From CAMBDR01 sp046597185 (GTDB lineage Bacteria; Pseudomonadota; Gammaproteobacteria; Burkholderiales; Burkholderiaceae_D): a DNA stretch of 10,843 bases. The position numbers and the translations under genes were made by a program. Below the pieces are notes generated by a model. It was not told the origin of the DNA. It ran no database searches and saw nothing but the letters and a program-made list of their open reading frames with translations. The stretch covers positions 1-10,843 of the forward strand of contig JBKJLF010000631.1 of NCBI GenBank assembly GCA_046597185.1, read 5' to 3'. Below, piece after piece: positions 5,848 to 10,843 of the stretch. How positions within the stretch are numbered: position 1 is the stretch's first letter; each line of letters starts with the position of its first letter.

Positions 5848-7119
5848 ATGAGCTTACTTCATATAGCCGTGCTCGGCGCGTTGTTGCTATCCCTGCTGCT
5901 ATCGATATTGTTGGCTTGCTTGTTATGGCGCAATCGAATGCAGGGGCAAACCCACGCCGATTTGGCACGTCAATTGCGCGATGATGCGAGCAGTAACCGG
6001 ATGGAATTGAATGCCAGCTTTGCCCAGTTACAGCAAACCTTGGCAGCCCAAATGAGCCATGTTGTCAATAGCCAAAACACCCAGTTTGGTTTGGCACGTG
6101 ATGAACAGGCTTTGGTGTTGCAGCGTTTTTCCGAATCCAATGCGCAAAGTCTGGCCTTAATTCGGGCCACGCTGGAGAGTAAGATTCGCGATTTGCAACA
6201 CGATAACGGACTGCGCCTGGAGGAAATGCGTAAAACGGTGGATGAAAAACTGCACGCCACCCTTGAGCAGCGTTTGGGCGAATCGTTTAAATTGGTATCG
6301 GATCGGCTGGAAAAAGTACACCAGGGTTTGGGGGAAATGCAGCAATTGGCGCTCGGCGTGGGCGACTTGAAACGCTTGCTCACCAATGTGAAAACCCGTG
6401 GCACCTGGGGCGAAGTGCAATTGGCGATGTTGTTGGAACAATTACTCACCAAAGACCAATATTGCGCCAATGTGGAAACCATACCGGGCAGTAATGCGCG
6501 GGTTGAATATGCGATTAAATTACCCGGTTCCGGTAGTCAAGTGATGTGGTTGCCGATTGATGCCAAATTTCCCAAAGAACAATACGAGCGGTTGGTTGAC
6601 GCGGCCGACCGGGCTGACGCGGAAGGCGTGGCGCAAGCCGGGCGCGAGTTGGAGCGCACGGTGCGGTTGGAGGCAAAAACAATTGCCGAAAAGTATTTGT
6701 CACCACCACTCACCACCGATTTTGCCATCCTGTTTTTACCGACCGAAGGCTTATACGCCGAAGTGATGCGCCGCCCCGGTTTGGCAGATCAGGTGCAACG
6801 CGAATGGCGGGTTTCCATTACCGGGCCATCGACGCTATTGGCGCTATTGAATAGTTTGCAGATGGGTTTTCGCACTTTGGCGTTGGAAAAGCGTTCATCC
6901 GAAGTGTGGCAAGTGTTGGGTGCGGTGAAAACGGAATTTCATAAATTTGGTGAAGTGCTGGCCAATATCAAGCAAAGTTTGGAAAAGGCGGCGAAAAACA
7001 TCGATAGTGCCGAAGTGCGCAGCCGCCAAATGGTACGCAAATTGAAGTCGGTGGAAGCCTTGCCCAGTGAGGTGGCGCAGCTTATGCTCGGCACAGAAAG
7101 CAAGGATGCCGGCGAGTAA
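5848..7119 (+). CDS. rmuC: RmuC family DNA recombination protein
   Basis: This gene encodes 423 aa from ATG 5848; a TTG at 5824 is in frame but adds nothing conserved. Residues 3-27 form one hydrophobic membrane segment (LLHIAVLGALLLSLLLSILL), followed by basic WRNR. Residues about 30-165 are charged and heptad-like, a long coiled coil. The conserved RmuC domain fills about 170-400. Its blocks are TRGTWGEVQLAMLLEQLL near 182-199, LPIDAKFPKEQYERL near 233-247, DFAILFLPTEGLYAEVMRRP, and ITGPSTLLALLNSLQMGFRT. Length and order fit the family. In E. coli, loss of rmuC raises inversion between short inverted repeats, and the domain is thought to be nuclease-like; the precise reaction is not settled. 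No Shine-Dalgarno is visible before the ATG. The 178-bp upstream spacer contains a pyrimidine-rich run with a 9-bp TCTGCCTGC/T duplication at 5767-5784. The gene converges on moeA, with 31 bp between the stops. Confidence 0.93.
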   Translation: MSLLHIAVLGALLLSLLLSILLACLLWRNRMQGQTHADLARQLRDDASSNRMELNASFAQLQQTLAAQMSHVVNSQNTQFGLARDEQALVLQRFSESNAQSLALIRATLESKIRDLQHDNGLRLEEMRKTVDEKLHATLEQRLGESFKLVSDRLEKVHQGLGEMQQLALGVGDLKRLLTNVKTRGTWGEVQLAMLLEQLLTKDQYCANVETIPGSNARVEYAIKLPGSGSQVMWLPIDAKFPKEQYERLVDAADRADAEGVAQAGRELERTVRLEAKTIAEKYLSPPLTTDFAILFLPTEGLYAEVMRRPGLADQVQREWRVSITGPSTLLALLNSLQMGFRTLALEKRSSEVWQVLGAVKTEFHKFGEVLANIKQSLEKAAKNIDSAEVRSRQMVRKLKSVEALPSEVAQLMLGTESKDAGE

Positions 7120-7140
7120 GCCTGTGAATAAGCCTGTGCC
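7117..7140. repeat. 12-bp tandem duplication across the rmuC stop
   Basis: TAAGCCTGTGAA is followed directly by TAAGCCTGTGCC: two 12-bp units differing only in the last two bases. The first unit begins with the rmuC stop codon, so the duplication places a second in-frame TAA directly after it at 7129. A short GCCG-GGA-CGGC inverted repeat follows, but no T-run, so it is not a clear terminator. Confidence 0.7.
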
Positions 7141-7150
7141 GGGACGGCGC

Positions 7151-8524
7151 TTACAGCAATCCCTCAAATAACAAGACGTCCACTTCATCACCCGCCTCGA
7201 CATGGCCTTGCTCATGAGCCAGCACAATCATGCAATTGGCTTCGCTCATGGAGCGCAAAATACCCGAACCTTGTGCGCCCGTGACTTCGACCTGGGCGCG
7301 CCCACTGGCATCGTGGCTGAGTATGCCGCGTTGGTATTCGGTGCGCCCCGGTTTTTTGCGCAACGCATGTTTCGAGCGCGCCTTGAGCAGCGGCAAGGCG
7401 GGCACCTGTGCGCCCATCAGGTGATACAGCGCGGACCGTGCGAAAAAATAAAAGGTCACCATAACCGCGACCGGGTTACCGGGCAAGCCAAACAGATAGG
7501 CTTGCCGGCCACTGGATTGAATATGGCCAAATGCCATGGGCCGGCCGGGTCGCATGCCGATGGTCCAAAAGGCGACTTCGCCCAGTTTGCCCATGATTTG
7601 TTTGGTATAGTCCGCCGCACCAACGGATACGCCACCGGAGGTAATGACGGCATCGGCGTTTTCACAGGCGCTTTTAAAAGCGGCTTCCAGCGTCTCCGGG
7701 TCATCCTTGATCACCCCCATATCGATCACATCACAACCCATGCGTTGCAGCATGCCGTAAATGGTGTAACGGTTGCTATCGTAGACACAGCCGGCGCTGA
7801 GTGGTTCGCCGACCGAGCGCAATTCGTCACCGGTGGAGAAAAATGCCACCCGCAGGCGGCGCTGTACCGCCACTTCAGCCTGGCCCAGTGATGCGAGCAA
7901 ACCCAAGTCGGCCGGACGCAAGATTTTTCCCTTGTGCAGTGCGACCTGACCAAGTGCCAGATCTTCCCCCTTCAAGCGCCGATTGTCGCCGGGTTTGACG
8001 CATTGGGTCGGGATGCGCACCGCATGTTCATTCACGGGTTGGGTAAATTCCTGCGGAACCACCGCATCGCATTCGGCTGGCATCACGCCGCCGGTCATGA
8101 TGCGTACACATTGCCCCGGCAACACCTGACCCTGAAACGGTTGGCCTGCCAAGGCGGTGCCGCAGATGATAAACTCTCGTCCGCTTTGTGGTTCCGGATG
8201 TGGCTCATCTTGTGGCTCATGTTGTGGTTCATTATCTGGCTCATCAGTGCTGCTATCCGGTTCGGTCGTAGGCTCATTGGTCAACTCATGGGCACGCAAC
8301 GCAAAGCCATCCATGGCCGAATTATCGTGGGCCGGAACATCAATGGGCGACAAAATATCCCGTGCCAGCACGCGCCCCAGGCTGCTGCGCAAGGCGACTT
8401 GTTCCACGCTCTGAATCGGGCAAATCACGCGCTCAATAATATGTTGGGCGCGTGCCACAGGCAAAGCATGCGGATCATAATCGGAAATACAACTGAGGGT
8501 GGCGGAGAGCGTAGGTTGCGGCAT
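7151..8524 (-). CDS. moeA: Molybdopterin molybdenumtransferase MoeA
   Basis: MoeA inserts molybdate into adenylylated molybdopterin in the cytoplasm. The start is ATG 8524 (MPQPTL), 457 aa; the frame stays open upstream to 8689 but only by running into mobA in another frame. Visible family blocks are DVPAHDNSAMDGFALR (63-78), RIMTGG (141-146), RRLKGEDL (182-189), FFSTGDEL (228-235), TSGGVSVGAADYTK (295-308) and FGLPGNPVAV (345-354). E. coli MoeA is 411 aa. Most of the extra length is an acidic Pro-rich insertion at residues 82-114 (EP repeated every two to four residues), between NSAMDGFALR and the start of the domain II beta region. The catalytic acidic residues around MDG, GED, GDE and ADYT are present, so I expect an active enzyme. 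No Shine-Dalgarno is seen. The gene follows mobA by 19 bp and probably depends on coupling or readthrough. Confidence 0.95.
   Translation of the reverse strand: MPQPTLSATLSCISDYDPHALPVARAQHIIERVICPIQSVEQVALRSSLGRVLARDILSPIDVPAHDNSAMDGFALRAHELTNEPTTEPDSSTDEPDNEPQHEPQDEPHPEPQSGREFIICGTALAGQPFQGQVLPGQCVRIMTGGVMPAECDAVVPQEFTQPVNEHAVRIPTQCVKPGDNRRLKGEDLALGQVALHKGKILRPADLGLLASLGQAEVAVQRRLRVAFFSTGDELRSVGEPLSAGCVYDSNRYTIYGMLQRMGCDVIDMGVIKDDPETLEAAFKSACENADAVITSGGVSVGAADYTKQIMGKLGEVAFWTIGMRPGRPMAFGHIQSSGRQAYLFGLPGNPVAVMVTFYFFARSALYHLMGAQVPALPLLKARSKHALRKKPGRTEYQRGILSHDASGRAQVEVTGAQGSGILRSMSEANCMIVLAHEQGHVEAGDEVDVLLFEGLL
8183..8242 (-). repeat. Five 12-bp units encoding an E-P repeat inside moeA
   Basis: On the minus strand five consecutive 12-nt units start GAG or GAA CCA/CCG and encode EPDN, EPQH, EPQD, EPHP and EPQS (MoeA residues 95-114). 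Less regular EP pairs precede them from residue 84. The units have diverged at third positions and in the last two residues, so the array is older than the exact duplications elsewhere in the window. Confidence 0.8.
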
Positions 8525-8543
8525 GGTGGCGATCAGTTCAGGG

Positions 8544-9248
8544 CTATGGTTGGGAGGAAAGGTCAAGCTCGGCTTGCGCCAGTTCAGACAAGGTATTGAG
8601 ATTGCGGAAGGCTTGTGCGTCTTCAAACATGACCTGGACGACGGCCAGATCGGCATACCATGCGCTGATTTTGCGCCCACCGCTGGCAATAAAGTGGTTC
8701 AGATGCGGCAATGCACTGGTTTTGATCAGGCAAAACACATTTTGCTCCTGAGTGTACGCTTGGCCGTCGCGCATTTCCTGCGTGACGGCAACCGCGATGT
8801 CAGCCTGTTCAGTCTGGATTGCCAAGCTCAAGCGCAGAGCCAAATCCAGCGGTAAAAAAGGGCTATCGCATGGCACCGTCAGCAAATACGGGCTGCTGCA
8901 ATGCTGCAAGCCCACCGCCATACCTGCCAGTGGCCCGGCAAAGCCATCAATTTGATCGGGCCAAACCGTCAGGCCCGGGCTTTGATACTGCGCCAAATTT
9001 TGGTTGGCGTTAATCATCACCTGGCCAACCTGCGCTTGCAGGCGGCGTAAAACGTGCTCGTAAAGTGGCTTGCCGTGCAAAGCTTGCAAACCTTTATCAA
9101 CCTGGCCCATGCGCGTGCCACGACCACCGGCCAAAATCAAACCGGTGATATCGGACGCTGCGATGCTTGCCTTTTGGCTTGCCTTTTGTATTGGGCAACT
9201 CTTGGCTGCGGTGTTCATTTCTGCTGTACCCATTTCGGCTGTACCCAT
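8544..9248 (-). CDS. mobA: Molybdenum cofactor guanylyltransferase MobA
   Basis: MobA joins GMP from GTP to Mo-molybdopterin, giving the guanine dinucleotide form used by DMSO-reductase-family enzymes. The 234-aa frame carries the nucleotidyltransferase signature GLILAGGRGTRMG at 36-48 with Lys52 in VDKGLQ. WPDQIDGFAGPLAGM follows, and the metal-binding aspartate lies in TVPCDSPFLP (Asp128). E. coli MobA is 194 aa. Here about 33 residues precede the conserved core, and they are built almost entirely from duplications (MGTAE twice, QKAS twice). Starts at 9248, 9233 and 9218 are all in frame. I chose 9248 because the G-run at 9255-9259 at the end of moaA is suitably placed as a ribosome-binding site; 9233 or 9218 remain possible. 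The gap to the moaA stop is 3 bp, so coupling is expected. Confidence 0.92.
   Translation of the reverse strand: MGTAEMGTAEMNTAAKSCPIQKASQKASIAASDITGLILAGGRGTRMGQVDKGLQALHGKPLYEHVLRRLQAQVGQVMINANQNLAQYQSPGLTVWPDQIDGFAGPLAGMAVGLQHCSSPYLLTVPCDSPFLPLDLALRLSLAIQTEQADIAVAVTQEMRDGQAYTQEQNVFCLIKTSALPHLNHFIASGGRKISAWYADLAVVQVMFEDAQAFRNLNTLSELAQAELDLSSQP
9165..9188 (-). repeat. 12-bp exact tandem duplication in mobA N-terminal extension
   Basis: GCTTGCCTTTTG (plus strand) occurs twice in exact tandem. On the coding strand it gives QKAS-QKAS at MobA residues 21-28, upstream of the conserved nucleotide-binding loop. Confidence 0.9.
9219..9248 (-). repeat. 15-bp tandem duplication that duplicates the mobA start codon
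   Basis: On the minus strand ATGGGTACAGCCGAA is followed by ATGGGTACAGCAGAA, one mismatch in 15. A third, decayed unit starting ATGAACACCGCA follows. Each unit begins with an ATG in the mobA frame, giving three stacked possible starts (9248, 9233, 9218). Confidence 0.88.
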
Positions 9249-9251
9249 TCA

Positions 9252-10358
9252 TTAGCCCCCGATATAACTCATTTCGACTTTGTTTAAAGCCGGGCTTTGG
9301 CTGCTGCGCAAGGCCGAATAACGGTCAGCACGCACGCGCCATATTTGCGCAATCACATTCGAGAGTTCAAGATCATTATGTCCGGCGCGCAGCAGGGCGC
9401 GCAAATCATGGCCTTGGCTGGCAAACAGGCAGGTATATAATTTACCTTCAGTGGAAAGCCGGATGCGGCTGCATTCGTGGCAAAAGGCTTGCGTGACGCT
9501 GGATATCACACCGATTTCGCCAGCAGTGCCATCTTGATAGCGCCAGCGCGTAGCGGTTTCGCCGCTGTAATTGGCGGCAATTGGCTGGAGCGGGAATTGT
9601 TCATGAATTAATCGAATTACTTCAGCCGAAGGCAGCACTTCATCCATTTTCCAGCCATTGGAAGCGCCCACATCCATATATTCGATAAAGCGTAAAATGA
9701 ACGGCGTATTTTTGAAATAGCGTGCCATGGGCACAATTTCCTGATCATTACTGCCTTTTTTTACTACCATATTGATTTTGATCGGGCCTAATCCGACTTT
9801 CTCTGCGGTTTCAATCCCTTTTAATACATCGGCCACCGGAAATTCGACATCATTTAATTTTTGGAATATGGTTTCATCCAGCGCGTCGAGTGACACCGTT
9901 ACCCGGCGCAATCCTGCATCTTTTAATGCCTGAGCTTTCTTTTCTAATAAAGAGCCATTTGTGGTTAAGGTTAAATCGAGTGGTTTGCCGGAAGCGGTGT
10001 TTAAGCGACTGAGCATTGAAATTAATTTCTCGATATTTTTTCGCAATAATGGCTCACCACCGGTAATGCGGATTTTCTCGACCCCATGCGCGATAAAAAT
10101 TTCGGCAATTCGGGTAATTTCTTCAAATGATAATAATGAGGTATGCGGTAGAAAGGTATAATCCTTATCAAATACTTGTTTCGGCATGCAATACACACAG
10201 CGGAAATTGCAGCGATCGGTCACGGAAATGCGCAAATCGTGCAGTGGGCGTTGCAGCGCATCGAACAGTTGACCGTTCGCCATTGCCAGCGTGGTGGGAA
10301 TAGAGGGGATGGTATGGAGGCTGCGCTGATCGATCAAACGCACAGTGGTTTCGCTCAT
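9252..10358 (-). CDS. moaA: GTP 3',8-cyclase MoaA
   Basis: MoaA is a radical-SAM enzyme that, with MoaC, converts GTP to cyclic pyranopterin monophosphate, the first step of molybdenum cofactor synthesis. The protein is 368 aa. The N-terminal 4Fe-4S motif is CNFRCVYC (Cys50, 54 and 57), in DLRISVTDRC. TGGEPLLR at 99-106 follows. The second cluster motif Cys-x2-Cys-x13-Cys is at 293, 296 and 310. The chain ends SYIGG, the C-terminal double glycine needed for catalysis in the family. All key residues are present. The roughly 25 residues before LFDALQRPLHDLRIS and the VFDKDYTFLPH segment are features I associate with betaproteobacterial MoaA. The start is ATG 10358, with no clear Shine-Dalgarno. 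It is first in the moaA-mobA-moeA operon, and 90 bp separate it from the rne stop. Confidence 0.96.
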   Translation of the reverse strand: MSETTVRLIDQRSLHTIPSIPTTLAMANGQLFDALQRPLHDLRISVTDRCNFRCVYCMPKQVFDKDYTFLPHTSLLSFEEITRIAEIFIAHGVEKIRITGGEPLLRKNIEKLISMLSRLNTASGKPLDLTLTTNGSLLEKKAQALKDAGLRRVTVSLDALDETIFQKLNDVEFPVADVLKGIETAEKVGLGPIKINMVVKKGSNDQEIVPMARYFKNTPFILRFIEYMDVGASNGWKMDEVLPSAEVIRLIHEQFPLQPIAANYSGETATRWRYQDGTAGEIGVISSVTQAFCHECSRIRLSTEGKLYTCLFASQGHDLRALLRAGHNDLELSNVIAQIWRVRADRYSALRSSQSPALNKVEMSYIGG

Positions 10359-10407
10359 GATATCGAAGTCGGTGGATTAAGACTGCTACGATAGCATGAG
10401 CTGGGCC

Positions 10408-10444
10408 AAAACCCGGCAGGCAAGCGCTGAGGCTTGCCTGTTTT
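10408..10444 (-). terminator. Hairpin after rne, likely terminator (possibly bidirectional)
   Basis: CAGGCAAGC at 10417-10425 pairs perfectly with GCTTGCCTG at 10432-10440, a 9-bp stem with a 6-nt loop. Read leftward in the direction of rne, the stem is followed after five bases by four T's (10408-10411). Read rightward it is followed directly by TTTT (10441-10444). It lies just after the rne stop and before moaA, so it most likely ends or attenuates rne transcription. The T-runs are short, so termination may be partial. Confidence 0.65.
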
Positions 10445-10448
10445 ACGC

Positions 10449-10843
10449 TTAATTTTGCGGTGGACGCGTTGCCACTTGCACCAACGGTTCATTCGATGAC
10501 GGCGGCAAAGGTTTGCGTTCGCGTCGAGCGCGTGTCGGTTGTGCTGCAATACTGGCCACGGCCTCTTGTGCGGCACGTAACTTTTCCGGATTGGTGCTGG
10601 CCATGGTTAAACCTGCTGCACTCAGTAATTCTTCAATTCTGGGTTTGGCTGGTTCGGGTGTGCTTGCAACATGCAGCTCCAGAGATTGTTGTACCGGCAA
10701 GGTTGGTGAAGCTTCAACGACAGGTGCTGCTGCTTCGGGAGCAGCCTCAGCCACAGGTGCTGCTTCAGCAACGGGTGTTGTTGCTGCGGCAGCCGGTGCT
10801 GCGGCAGCCGGTGCTGCGGCAGCCGGTGCTGCGGCAGCCGGTG
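10449..10843 (-). CDS. rne: Ribonuclease E, C-terminal end (5' part outside the window)
   Basis: The minus-strand frame is open from the right edge to TAA at 10449-10451, about 131 codons. It is Ala/Pro/Glu-rich and looks disordered, like the C-terminal scaffold half of RNase E. The end ...RARRERKPLPPSSNEPLVQVATRPPQN resembles the betaproteobacterial RNase E tail, which commonly closes with a PL-x-QVETR-like motif. The conserved catalytic half is not in the window, so the assignment rests on this tail and on the position next to moaA. From the right edge the sequence starts with at least four APAAA pentapeptides. A GTG at 10754 could be read as a start, but the frame clearly continues upstream. 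Confidence 0.7.
   Translation of the reverse strand, partial: PAAAAPAAAAPAAAAPAAAATTPVAEAAPVAEAAPEAAAPVVEASPTLPVQQSLELHVASTPEPAKPRIEELLSAAGLTMASTNPEKLRAAQEAVASIAAQPTRARRERKPLPPSSNEPLVQVATRPPQN
10784..10843 (-). repeat. 15-bp tandem array, at least 4 exact copies, running off the edge
   Basis: CTGCGGCAGCCGGTG (plus strand) occurs four times exactly from 10784 to the last base. On the coding strand it encodes an Ala/Pro pentapeptide repeat (PAAAA register) in the RNase E C-terminal region. More copies may lie outside the window. The exact identity of the units suggests recent expansion. Confidence 0.92.

Noticed and set aside
7202..7891. 229-codon plus-strand frame opposite moeA
   Set aside because: It is antisense to a clearly conserved gene, has no recognisable domain and is explained by the codon composition of moeA.
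8525..8689. N-terminal extension of MoeA to 8689
   Set aside because: It would lie almost entirely on top of mobA in another frame, and the translated extension has no MoeA similarity. The family start fits ATG 8524.
10784..10843. Regular repeats as a CRISPR array
   Set aside because: The units are contiguous 15-bp copies with no spacers and lie inside a coding frame, so this is a coding tandem repeat.

Overview
The window looks like chromosomal DNA of a betaproteobacterium, probably Burkholderiales. The right half has the order ribonuclease E (C-terminal end) - moaA - mobA - moeA on the minus strand. The MoaA N-terminus, with about 25 residues before the region leading into the radical-SAM cysteines, resembles betaproteobacterial MoaA. 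The family and order assignment is an inference from memory, not from a search.

Left part (1-985): the N-terminal 283 codons of an AAA-ATPase-like protein (the family that usually carries a C-terminal PD-(D/E)XK nuclease-like domain) run off the left edge on the minus strand. A 211-bp divergent spacer follows. It holds a near-consensus sigma70 promoter facing right and a perfect 12-bp palindrome just upstream of its -35 box.

Middle left (986-4692): three plus-strand genes spaced 44 and 30 bp apart may form one transcription unit. They are a large predicted exported protein (seven TolB-like propeller repeats, a Gly/Asp/Asn-rich RTX-like stretch, a C-terminal DUF4214-type region, no Sec signal), a DJ-1/PfpI-superfamily protein with a nucleophile-elbow cysteine, and an orphan periplasmic solute-binding protein. 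No transporter genes for the first or the third are present. The big protein may be translated by coupling from a 20-codon leader ORF whose stop overlaps its start (ATGA).

Middle (4693-7119): an AT-rich spacer of about 390 bp, a small unrecognised secreted protein with four cysteines, and rmuC, which encodes a membrane-anchored coiled-coil protein linked to DNA recombination and genome stability.

Right part (7120-10843): molybdenum-cofactor genes on the minus strand, convergent with rmuC. MoaA starts pterin synthesis, MoeA inserts molybdate and MobA adds GMP to make the bis-MGD type cofactor. moaA-mobA-moeA are 3 and 19 bp apart and form an evident operon. A hairpin separates them from the end of rne.

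The most unusual general pattern is the number of short in-frame tandem duplications with units of 9, 12 or 15 bp. They occur in unrelated genes: the propeller protein and its leader, the signal peptide and N-terminus of the binding protein, MoeA, MobA (two arrays) and RNase E, plus the rmuC/moeA junction. Several change or lengthen domains that are normally compact. I see no CRISPR array, tRNA, rRNA, insertion sequence or clear defence system. The nearest thing to a novel system is the three-gene unit at 1061-4692, and its functional unity is only inferred.
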